From contig NAOQ01000084.1 in assembly GCA_002751075.1 (NCBI GenBank), forward strand, positions 1-13,728: a stretch of 13,728 nucleotides of DNA, read 5' to 3'. The notes below the pieces were generated by a model, which was not told the origin of the DNA, did not search any database, and was given only the letters and a program-made list of their open reading frames with translations. Each line of letters opens with the position of its first letter. The first letter of the stretch is position 1. Positions 1 to 8,699 of the stretch are shown in pieces. Both the position numbers and the translations under genes were made by a program. Source of the stretch: Ichthyophonus hoferi (Eukaryota; Opisthokonta; Ichthyosporea; Ichthyophonida; Ichthyophonidae).

Positions 1-2165
1 AAGATATACGCAACTAATCAATCCCCCGCTTCAATTTTAAGTACTTAACGATTTAAAGGTACAATCGCGATTAACGATCTTGTAACATAATGTAAGACTG
101 ATCATTTCACGGATTCGAGGACTTCAGCTGAACTACGTGTTCAATTGAGGGTAACAGTTTTGTAACACACACTATATTGTTGTCATATAAGCTAGTATAG
201 GCACATGTTATGGGTAGTTTATAAGTATTATGTATGTGTAACAGAACAAGAGTAGGTTGAATCATCGCACCACTTAAAGTATGGGTCTAGTTAATTAATA
301 GCAACGGCTTTTACAGTCCATTAACTTAGAGGTACAACACCTACTCTTAGATATTTTATTGTAGTAAGAACTTTATCACTTACATATAGGCATCTATATT
401 GATGTGTCCGAAGTTTATCTAGGGTATTTCACATAATACATACTAGGAAACCAATCTAGTTTTAAGCTAAGTGTTAAAATGATAGTAAGAGGTACCAAGT
501 ATACATCAGTTCAGCCCTATACAGGTGCATAGATAAAACCAAATAATTAACAATACATAAGTTAATTAAGGCGTTATGCCTATGGCATCTTTGACTTATA
601 TTGTATATGTACCTATTCGAAAAATATTCGCATAATTTTGCCATAGAAAACTCTTCTAGCAAAGGCTCTAAATCAATACAATCTGTAAATTAACTTTATT
701 AAATCATACTGTGGCTTAGAATATAATTGAGTACAGAATTTCATAATGGAAAGTAGGGCTGAAATAAAATTCATTTTAAAAATAATAATAAAATTATTAC
801 AACAATATATTTTATATATTTTTTAATAATGTTTATTATATTATTATATATGGCCATTACATGTTATATAATATATTCTTTTACTTCTTAATTATACTGG
901 GTACAAAGTTAAATTTTGGCACAAGTAATCGAATTGTTTGCGTAACATAAAGTGGAGAAAGATTTAAAGCCCATTGCCAATAATTAATAATGCCTAATAC
1001 GTAGTAACTATATAATAATAGAGTGCTAGGGCTCAGAATAATTAAGAAAAATGTAAAATTTAATATAAAATTGAGCAGGTACTGGACTGGATTTTTAACG
1101 TTATTTGATTTTTATTTTTCTATTGGAGCTCACATACATCCCATATTCGTATTCCAGATGTAGCTAATCTAATAAATATTGTAAATACCAATTTTTTAAA
1201 GTCAGCTTTAAAATTGATTAACACTTGTATACAAGTTTTGAAATTTTTTAATTTTCACTTGATTACTACTATATTTGGATTACTAATTACTTAACACAAC
1301 CATAATATGCATGTCTTTCTTTTAAAATTTACATATTTTGTTTCCTTTAACTCTTATAAATATTAAACCAAAATATCAATCAAACCAAATCAAATCATTA
1401 TCGGATTTGGTTTAGTAACATATATATATATGTATGTTATAAACTTAAATTGCATCCACCAGTAGCCTTGAGCTTAGTTTAAAGTTAATTTATTTGCAAA
1501 TATTCATTGATGGATTTACATCGGATATATATAGTGAGTTGATGTTGTAATGCTTTGGCTGCTTTTTATTCTATGCAAAGACATATCATATAACTTTTTT
1601 TTTTGCAACTCGACGTTTGTTACCTCTTTATTTGCTGCAATAATATATATATATATGGTTACAAGGCTGATCACTTTACACTGGCTGCAAGAAAAAAAAA
1701 ACCATTTTAGTTGTTGTCCAACGGGAAAAGTAAGATACGTAAAACATTAAAAAATGTTTTATATATCTTACTATACAATAAAGGGCGTTGGAATTAACAA
1801 ATAAAGCCCAAATTAAAATTAATGTTCACTAATAGCTTGCTAGTTTTTTATATAGATTACCTGATTCATTTGTTTTACTTGATGGATAATGGAAAGTAGA
1901 TTTTACTACATATACGTCGATTTCATATTTGCAGAGAAAGTGAAGAAAGTAAATATAGATTACAAAATGATTCCATTCCATTACATACTATGATATTGTT
2001 GAGATACAATATACCACGTGAGAGATAAACTTGTAAATTAATAGATACAGAAACATCCCAATGATCTATCCTATATTCGTTTAAAGGAGAGGGATTCCAG
2101 AATTAAAGAGACGTTTTGACGTGTTTCTTTGCATAAAAGGAGTACAGATAAACTAAGACATATTT
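1..2165. other. AT-rich stretch with no gene seen
   Basis: Long A/T-rich runs, frequent stops in all frames, and short AT tracts (for example near 1421-1432 and 1640-1656). Apart from the small inverted repeat at 1382-1413, I see no exon, RNA gene or mobile element I can support. Confidence 0.6.
1382..1413. repeat. Inverted repeat, 10-bp arms
   Basis: AAACCAAATC and GATTTGGTTT are perfectly complementary around a 12-nt spacer. It lies in AT-rich DNA with no gene near, and may be a cruciform or the end of a short non-autonomous transposon. Confidence 0.4.
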
Positions 2166-2439
2166 TTAATATAAAAACACATCAGTAGAAGTTGAGGGCC
2201 AGACCTGAAAGGTTAATAAGAGTAAGAGAGCGCAGTTAGTTGGGCAGCCACTTATTAGCTGATGCCCCACTGAACCTCCCAAGGGATCCTGTGGAAGATC
2301 TGTTGCCATGTGATAGATAGAGATAGTCATGATGCCGTTCTTTGAAGACTGTGTTGTTGATGACAAGACTCCAAGTTACCCCAACACAAATAAGTTTTTC
2401 ATGGTAAGCCTTTAGCAATTGCAAGACTGTAGAGAAAGT
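2166..2439. other. Less AT-rich island next to repeat copy 1, possibly exon-like
   Basis: Base composition is visibly less AT-rich than the flanks. On the plus strand an open stretch from 2329 (MMPFFEDCVVDDKTPSYP and on) reaches a donor-like ATG|GTAAGCC at 2403. On the minus strand a pyrimidine-rich tract ending CCTTTCAG, just above 2205, looks like an acceptor. Neither strand gives a chain of exons or a protein I recognise. It may be more of the same degraded element or a relic of a gene. Confidence 0.3.
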
Positions 2440-2630
2440 GGTAAACGGTGCTGGACTTGTTGTAGGCAGGATGCCTAAGCAACGAGTTATCTGGACCGAA
2501 GACATACGATCTGAACTGGTTTATTGTGTAGTTGCAGGACCTCTGCCATTGGGTGGTTCAATCGTGATTGGTTATCTTGGAATGGCATTTAGAACCAATC
2601 TGAGATGCTCTCTAATTGGTAGGTTTAGAT
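2440..2630 (-). repeat. Dispersed repeat, copy 1 (inverted relative to copies 2 and 3)
   Basis: Read on the minus strand, this segment lines up with 9521-9814 over blocks in the same order: a TAAATG block, GAACCA-CCAATG-GAGGTC-TGC (here 2534-2559), GGTCCAGATAA-CTCGTTG (2481-2497), and ATCCT-CC followed by ACAAGTCC. It shares GGCATCCTGCC with copy 3. On the plus strand copies 1 and 2 also resemble each other in translation (AGLVVGR and QRVI in copy 1, AGLVLGR and QRVI in copy 2), so the repeat may descend from coding DNA. The family is not identified. Confidence 0.6.
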
Positions 2631-2820
2631 TACACTAACTATTCTTTCAGACTATGTACGCAATAGTAATTACTAATAATATTAAATGATTATAACTTTT
2701 TGAAGAAATAATCAAATTAATTAAATATTCCGGTTTTGACAGATAATAAAGAAAGATAAATGGCAATTAATTGCATCAATTATAGCGAGTTAAATAATAT
2801 CAATCGATTACTGCAATTTG

Positions 2821-2822
2821 AT

Positions 2823-2851
<29 letters not shown>
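2821..2851. repeat. (AT)n microsatellite
   Basis: An almost pure AT dinucleotide run of about 30 bp. Confidence 0.9.
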
Positions 2852-2853
<2 letters not shown>

Positions 2854-3029
2854 GAGATATAGTTTAGAATGGCCAAGGCCACTAATTTGATCAACGGCTA
2901 ATTCATGATCCTAATTGTATCCAATCATACATATGCTAATGACCTATATTAGTGGAAAGATAACGGTCATTGTATTTGTAGAAATAGTAAAAATATAGGA
3001 TAAACCTACCCTGCTTTTATTTTAAGCAG

Positions 3030-3067
3030 TTTCCCTGACAAGGACGCATGCCAAGAAGGAGACCAGT
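3030..3067 (+). other. Weak exon-like segment
   Basis: A 38-nt segment lies between a pyrimidine-rich tract ending AAGCAG and the donor GTAAGT. One frame reads FPDKDACQEGDQ. Its composition is unlike the flanks. No partner exons were found on either side, so it is listed only as a candidate. Confidence 0.15.
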
Positions 3068-3572
3068 GTAAGTAAAACTAGAAGCCTCGTCTCAACCACA
3101 GTGGTTAATTTATACTATTCTAAACAATGCGTTGAGACCGAATTCGGATAAAACTGTATACTGAATATAATATACAGGAATTAATCTAAAAATGAAATAT
3201 AAACCATTACTACGTAGATCGGATAGATAATCTCTTATCATTTGATTAATAGCGCATCCCCAATACCCCATTTCTTGCTATCAATAACTGGCTCTCTTAT
3301 ATACTAGGAGATAGAATTTTCATAAAACCACCAAAAAAATTTTTATCCTTAAGAGAAAACTTATAAAATGCTAATATTTACTGCTTGCGCTCAATTGGCG
3401 AGTTTCTGCCGAACAAGGATGGTCACAGACCATGTTGAAATTTGGCATTTACAATATTTACGGTATAATATACACATACATTCTACCTATCTTCCAATTT
3501 AAGGATGACGTATACACATCGATGCCAATCCATATAAACTAGCTTTACCCCATACAACACTGGATCATCACA

Positions 3573-3578
3573 TTTAAT
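3573..3578 (-). terminator. Candidate poly(A) signal ATTAAA for panC
   Basis: ATTAAA on the minus strand lies about 50 nt after the panC stop. It is followed within about 30 nt by a GT-rich stretch (CCAGTGTTGTATGGGG), as expected of a cleavage and polyadenylation site. No AATAAA was seen closer to the stop. Confidence 0.4.
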
Positions 3579-3626
3579 ATGCTAATAACAGTGTAATATT
3601 TAGCTACTGGTGTTTCTCCGTAATAT

Positions 3627-3679
3627 TTAGCACAAAATAATGTTGTCGATGAGGCGAGTCTTTCCACACAACATAGCGG
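3627..3679 (-). CDS. panC: panC coding exon 9 (C-terminus, stop)
   Basis: This exon encodes the end of codon 270 to residue 286, then TAA. It holds GKTRLIDNI, the C-terminal PanC signature, followed by only four residues. The acceptor TTCTGTAG follows a strong pyrimidine tract covering about 3683-3728 (read on the minus strand). Confidence 0.93.
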
Positions 3680-6600
3680 CTACAGAATGAAGTGAGTGGG
3701 AGAAAAAAGGAGAGAAATTAGGAATGGATTGAACAAGAAAAGAATAAATGGCGTGTGGGTGTGGGTGGGGAAGGGGTGCAGGGGAGTAAAGGTAGGAGTA
3801 AGAATTAAGTCACTTTCATGGAACTGTGTATTGTATCACCTCAACATGCAAATCATCCAACCTTATATGCTACAACAATCTTTTCTATTATCACCATTGT
3901 TAACTATCTACATCACTGTATCAAGTAAAACATATGACTTGGATTATCGATGACAGTTTTCATGTCTTAACTAACACGTTGTCTTTTAATTTATCAGGGC
4001 AAAAAAAAACAAGAAAAAAACAATTGATACTATATATATATATCACAATAATTCTTCAATCTATTTTTAAGACGGATGAAGAGACAATACACAGAAATAT
4101 TGAGACATTACTGTGAGATGCGAGTGTAGGATATACATATATATGTGAACGTAATCATAAACACCTACCTGAGAGCATAACCCGTGCCCCTGGTACAATA
4201 GTAGAGGCCTCCTGTAGAGTGGTGACGTCATTGATGCTCACATATTGCAGCTCCAACACTGGACTGTTAGCCTTGGCGATCGTATCCTACCTCCCCAATA
4301 TACCATTCAGTTACAGTACAATTTATAATGTCAATTGACCTCAATTGAGTGAGGGAGAGGACACAAACAAGAAAGAAAAATAAGAAAAACAGACAAAAAG
4401 AGAGATATAATATCACTTTGATGTGTTAAAGAACCAACGTGAAATGAATAAACAAAGTATAAAACAGAGTAATATAAAAACATAAACCAGAAATATAACA
4501 GAACCATGATAGGCATATGATCGGAGTTATGAAAAAGACAGGCAAAAATGGAGTAAGAGGTTATGCTATGCCAAACCAAAAGGACAAACAGACAATGCCC
4601 TATACCTTAACAGCTGCACACAAGATGACAGTGTCTCTAACACCCTGCTCATACAGATCTCTAGCAGCACGCATACCACGTTGTAGGTTGGGGGCCGCGG
4701 CACGTTCAATCTCACTGGAATGTTCCCCCCACACATCATTACTTTATTTCTATCACAGGACTCCGTGAATAGTTTAGATTGCGTTATCTTTTTTTCCAAT
4801 ATACATATGTAATAGTAATGGTTAATCATATTAAATATATATATTTTTTCTAAAAGTTATGTACCACAAATCAAAACTAAAGAAAAAGAGAATTAATTTA
4901 TTCAGTGGAATATAGTTGATAGCGTACAGGAGCAAGTTAATAGACAGAATGTGACAGTATATTATACATATAGATTTAGAGAAAGAGAAGGAGAAGTGGA
5001 TTAGATGACAATTGGGATATATATATATAATCATGACGTCATTAACGGTATCATCCTAGATACGGGCACTACCTAGTGACAGTAATTGGGCAGAAAATGC
5101 TTACTACCAGTAAGTACCGTATTGCAACCAGCATATAGGTCTCTCATCACCCTGGATAGAAGGAACAAAAAAAAAAATACAAAACAATATTCCGAGAGTA
5201 CAGTTTATCGCACACAAGCAATACACTGGGAAGGTAAACAGTTGAAAGTATGTCTAAGACTACTGATCCTACGATGTAAATATAAACGGAAGTAAAACAT
5301 AAACCTCGACCTGCTGCGACATTTTAGGGTTTCAGTGTAAAGAAAGATAGGAAAAGAAGTGTGAGATGATACTCACTTTAAATAGACGTTCCTAGAGCTC
5401 ATCGCCAGACCATCTTTTTCTCTGACAATGTCGCCTATCTTAAGCTCAGTTGGAATATTTAAATCCTGAATCATATTTTTTATCACAATACACTGTTGAC
5501 CTGTATTATATATGAATATAGGTATGAGATCATGATATCAGTTATGGTTATATTTATGATTATTACCATTACTGGTATCATTCTCTCCCACCTTCTTCTC
5601 CTCCAATTTTTTTTTCTAAAAAAAAAGGAAAAAGAAAAGAAAAATCAAGTAGGAAAGCTTACACACCGGGATAAAGATAAACATTGGAGAGGAACATAAA
5701 AAAACAAAAATATACATGAAGGTAGACATGACTCCATATAGCATACCATCCTTTTGGCCCAGATACAGCAGGTCAGGCTGAACAATGTTTAGCAGCTTAG
5801 CAACAACAGTGGCCACTCCAGTGAAGAAGGTAGGTCTGAAACTTCCTATTATACACAGTGGAATATACTAATGTTAGTGATATTGTAACTATTGCACAGT
5901 TCTTTTGTTTATGTATGCATGTATGGCAAGTGAACCATGTTAGCTATTGATATATAAGTATTTCATGAAGGTATAACCATACTGTAATCACACATAATAT
6001 GTATGAAAGATATTGAACCCTCAACTCAAACCAATACGTATCATTATTTGTAACACACTATTCATGCTATCGCCAGTGCTATATACATTTAAGCACAGTG
6101 ACAGTCAACTAAAATGATCATTGTGGGTTATAATCATGCCTAGAACATTTCTTTTATATATGCTAATCATATACTTCATTTTATAAATAGCTCATAGGCC
6201 AATATTTTCCGTTTTTTAAAAGAAAAGGTAAAAATTAAACATAAATCAGCGAATAATTGTCGTTTAGATATGTAAAATAGAAACCAATGAAAACCGTAAT
6301 TCTAACCTACTTAAAATAAACCAAAATATTTCAACCAATCAATATTGACAAATATGAGTTCCAGGGCAACAGTATTAACAAACTTAAAATTATAATTACC
6401 CTTTTTTTCTTTCTTTGGATCATAAATTATATATATTTATAAATATTGATTAATTCAGACACAGTACTGACCAATTACCAATTAATTACACCAATTGAAT
6501 ACGCTAACATAAAATATCATTTCCCATCAAGCATATCAATGCTTTCTACAAGGCTAGTAGCTAATATTGCCTATATTTAACCCAATTAACCGTAAGTTAA

Positions 6601-8299
6601 TTATAAGTAATAAACAGTACATTAATGAATACTAAATACAACAAATACCTTCTAGCTGGTGAGACAATCCATTGACAGACACCATAGTCCCTTCCTGGTT
6701 CATGACATTGCGGCCACCTACCCATAGGCTACATTAAAACCTGAAAAATTACACATCATATATACACATATACTGTTTTAATTGCTCTAGTGGTGTGATA
6801 AACTGGTAGACGGAATTTCAAAAAGAATATGAAATAACAACTTATATATTATAGAACATGCTTATTGCTTTTAGATAGTATCTTACTGGCTCCATAAGGT
6901 ATTACACTTGTCAGTAAAAGTTAATTTGAAACAGCCTCTATTTGATTCTGGGTATGATCAAATGTAGGGTGGTGTGTATAATAGTATGTATTACTGATCA
7001 TTTAGAGGAAGAGACGGGTCCTAATTAGTGGATGTGACAGTATTCTCATATTAGGTAATTAACTTTCTGGTAAATATTTTAGTCTTGAAGTTAGTGTAGA
7101 AACACATACATAGTACAGCCTTATAGCCAGTGTTTGTAATTAACTACAGAAACACAAGAGACAACATTTACATATACATGCATGCATAAAAAAATACACA
7201 TTATATTTAATAATAAAACTATTAAATACCATACCATACATCTCCTTCACAGTGGGAAGGAATGTTGTATGTACGCCTTCTTTTTGTAGCATGTTCAAGT
7301 CACGCTAATTCGCCCATAGATCCAATCATTAGTGAATATTATAAGTTAATATTAGAACTTAAATCCTCATCACCTTTAGAAACATAAGTCAGTCGATCTA
7401 TTTATATGTCTTTTCACCTATGTCTATACTCTTAATATTTACCTCAGTGTGAAAAGAATAAAATACACCAAGTGTAGGAAAAGGAGTAAGAATATGGTCC
7501 AATTAGGATATCTCCTTCTCTCCCCTTCATATAATTATACAACAACAGGCTAAAAATCATGCGTTTCTCAGGGCCATTAATAAGCCACCATTATCATTTC
7601 TTCCTTCACTTTATAACCTACCTTATCCTCTGCTATGCATAAAATTATACTAGCATATATCCCCCTGTTATATCATTTGATATATCGGGGATTCTCTCTT
7701 TTCATTTCTTACCTCAATTAATCGTACAACTTATTTTACAGATATACATATATACATGCACGTACCAAAATAAAGAGTAACCATGAAAAAAAAAAAAGAC
7801 AGAAAACAAATAAGAAAGAGATAATAAAAGAAAATAAAGAACGGAAGTGGTAGATCCATACCTCAACGGTACGGGGGTAGGAATCCAAGTCCTCACCAGG
7901 TGCAAATTGTGCAGGGTTGACAAAGAGACTGGCAAACACATGGTCACACTCCTTCTTGGCTTGCCTCACTGTATATTCATCCTATCAGAGCCTAACAATC
8001 TATCACCTCTAAAACTAATTATACTCCCAACACCGTCCATATTACTCAAAACTACCATATATCTACTAATTAGACCATCAGTGACCCACCTTGCCACTGG
8101 CATTAACGTTAAATATAGTTATGAAGGCATGAAAAACAAAACAAAAAAACAAGACAGACGCAGAAAGAGAACAATAGGAGAGTATACCCAAGGACAAGTG
8201 ACCCTCATGAAGGTATCCCATGGTAGGGACGAAGCCTATCCTTCCCCCAAGGGACCTACGGATCTGCCTGACGGCTGCAATAGTCATGCACCTCTGCAT
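3627..8299 (-). CDS. panC: Pantothenate synthetase (pantoate--beta-alanine ligase), nine coding exons
   Basis: PanC condenses D-pantoate with beta-alanine, using ATP through a pantoyl-adenylate, to make pantothenate (vitamin B5), AMP and PPi. Coding exons on the minus strand are 8299-8188, 7968-7862, 7304-7235, 6717-6649, 5845-5747, 5500-5377, 4714-4606, 4286-4169 and 3679-3627. They sum to 861 nt, or 286 residues plus TAA; E. coli PanC is about 283. The N-terminal Rossmann-type nucleotidyltransferase domain (about 1-177) carries PTMG (25-28), the HxGH pair H31/H34, Q58 in VNPAQF, R123, and K151, D152 and Q155 of the GQKD-QQ loop. The C-terminal lid region starts with [13 protein letters not shown] (178-190; M186, S187, S188, R189) and ends with GKTRLIDN (275-282). 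All eight introns are GT-AG, with phases 1,0,1,1,1,2,0,1 and sizes 219, 557, 517, 803, 246, 662, 319 and 489 nt. Apart from low-complexity tracts I recognise nothing in them. No targeting extension is visible, so a cytosolic enzyme is inferred. Unusual residues are F122 before R123 (usually S/T) and G97 where MYP usually has Pro. M5 is an alternative start. Confidence 0.95.
3757..3784 (+). other. G-quadruplex motif in panC intron 8
   Basis: Five runs of three or four G separated by loops of 1 to 4 nt occur on the plus strand, in DNA that is otherwise strongly AT-rich. The panC transcript reads the opposite, C-rich strand here, about 78 nt before the last exon. The motif could fold as a quadruplex in template DNA, or act as a C-rich splice enhancer or silencer in RNA. 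Both roles are inference. Confidence 0.5.
4169..4286 (-). CDS. panC: panC coding exon 8
   Basis: This exon encodes residues 231-269 plus one base. It contains [16 protein letters not shown] and [10 protein letters not shown], matching the family's xVDYVx-VxDx-xTLxx and xxxARVLLAxA strands. The acceptor is GGTAG and the donor G|GTAGGT. Confidence 0.93.
4606..4714 (-). CDS. panC: panC coding exon 7
   Basis: This exon encodes residues 194-230. The first base completes Asn194, giving [13 protein letters not shown], which lines up with the family's YL-[ST]-x-EER-x-x-AP. The rest is an alpha-helical stretch ending AAVK. The acceptor is ATTCCAG and the donor AAG|GTATAG (phase 0). Confidence 0.93.
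5377..5500 (-). CDS. panC: panC coding exon 6 (QQ..., GLAMSSRN)
   Basis: This exon encodes the end of codon 153 to residue 193 plus two bases. It starts with [16 protein letters not shown], the continuation of the GQKD-x-QQ motif, and ends [18 protein letters not shown], which carries the Ser-Ser-Arg that binds ATP phosphates. The acceptor is AATACAG and the donor AA|GTGAGT (phase 2), the only GTGAGT donor in the gene. Confidence 0.95.
5747..5845 (-). CDS. panC: panC coding exon 5 (RPxFF, GQKD)
   Basis: This exon encodes residues 121-152 with split codons at both ends. It contains [20 protein letters not shown] and YLGQKD. R123, K151 and D152 match conserved PanC active-site residues. The RPxFF form (F126) replaces the RPGHF of typical bacterial enzymes. 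The acceptor is ATAATAG and the donor G|GTATGC. Confidence 0.95.
6649..6717 (-). CDS. panC: panC coding exon 4
   Basis: This exon encodes the end of codon 97 to residue 119 plus one base, ending [12 protein letters not shown]. This matches the V-x-V-x-G-L-S-x-x-LEG segment that precedes the pantoate-binding Arg in PanC. The acceptor is GGGTAG (the next AG upstream would bring in a stop) and the donor G|GTATTT. Confidence 0.88.
7235..7304 (-). CDS. panC: panC coding exon 3
   Basis: This exon encodes residues 74-96 plus one base: [11 protein letters not shown] followed by FLPTVKEMY. It corresponds to the family segment RDLELL-x-G-V-D-x-x-FAP-x-x-EEMYP. The acceptor is ATTAG and the donor G|GTATGG (phase 1). 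The codon completed at the junction is Gly (97) where Pro is usual. Confidence 0.9.
7862..7968 (-). CDS. panC: panC coding exon 2 (VNPxQF, EDLDxYPRT)
   Basis: This exon encodes the end of codon 38 to residue 73. It contains FVNPAQF and [12 protein letters not shown], both PanC signatures; Q58 is the pantoate-contacting Gln of the family. The acceptor is ATACAG and the donor GAG|GTATGG (phase 0). Confidence 0.95.
8188..8299 (-). CDS. panC: panC coding exon 1 (ATP-site HxGH motif)
   Basis: This exon encodes residues 1-37 plus the first base of codon 38. It holds [17 protein letters not shown], the nucleotide-binding start of PanC with the HxGH signature. An AG acceptor (TTCACAG) lies directly before the ATG, so an upstream non-coding exon is likely. 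The donor is G|GTATAC at 8187. Reading on into the intron stays open for about 30 residues, but these do not resemble PanC. Choosing the G|GTATAC donor and the ATACAG acceptor at 7969-7971 restores the expected V-R-Q-A-K-K after HLSL. Confidence 0.93.
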
Positions 8300-8630
8300 C
8301 TGTGAATTTCTCAACGTTAGGAAGTGCTTGATTATAAGGTGTGGTTAAAGAAACAAGACACAAAATAGAGTCGGTGTATGTATGTAACCACTTGAAAAAC
8401 CGACAAGAACAAGGGTCTTCAGCTGAGCGCAGTTATATCTGTAATAGCTCCCCCTTCTAATAACACTGCGTTGATTATCATAAAATAATACCTAGATGCG
8501 GCAACTAAAGCACATTCTAGTTACTGTAATGCAAAAATCATATAAGAAAAAGAAAGTTTATTCTTTTTCCTATATTATACACCAACATCAACATTTGCAT
8601 AATGTAACTGTCGCTACTCTATTTATTTAC

Positions 8631-8659
8631 CTTAGTGTTCTGGGTCCACTACGGGCTGT
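8631..8659 (-). other. Candidate non-coding first exon of panC
   Basis: On the minus strand a short, less AT-rich segment ends at a good donor, AAG|GTAAAT (donor at 8630-8629). Joined to the acceptor directly before the panC ATG (8300), it would make a 331-nt intron. It would also give the start an A at -3 and place an in-frame TAG seven codons upstream, which would fix M1 as the start. The position is right for transcription from the TATA box just upstream. This is inference; no transcript evidence is available. Confidence 0.35.
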
Positions 8660-8683
8660 AATATGGAACCATAGGTCAGTCAG

Positions 8684-8690
8684 TTTATAA
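8684..8690 (-). promoter_or_regulatory. TATA-like box (TTATAAA) for panC
   Basis: TTATAAA on the minus strand lies about 28 nt upstream of an initiator-like ATTACAGCC (transcription start near 8657-8659) and next to the candidate non-coding exon. TATA-like strings are common by chance in such AT-rich DNA. Only the spacing to the exon model lends weight. Confidence 0.3.
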
Positions 8691-8699
8691 GCTGTCTCC

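Larger units (their letters stand above)
2640..3560. other. AT-rich stretch downstream of panC
   Basis: It holds the (AT)n tract, the weak exon-like segment at 3030-3067, and nested small inverted repeats: GTCTCAAC at 3089-3096 pairs with GTTGAGAC at 3131-3138, and AACCACAGTGGTT at 3094-3106 is a hairpin. No gene was recognised. Confidence 0.5.

Noticed and set aside
3934-3960. Minus-strand I-D-N reading near 3940-3955 as the panC C-terminus
   Set aside because: It lacks the preceding G-K-T-R-L and a proper acceptor. The true GKTRLIDN exon was found at 3627-3679.
8078-8187. Read-through of panC exon 1 into the following sequence, with an alternative AAG|GTGGGT donor near 8090
   Set aside because: The added residues do not resemble PanC. 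The earlier G|GTATAC donor restores the family sequence exactly.
7847-8305. 152-codon open frame on the plus strand
   Set aside because: It runs antisense across panC coding exons 1 and 2 and the intron between them. The minus strand gives the clear PanC match.
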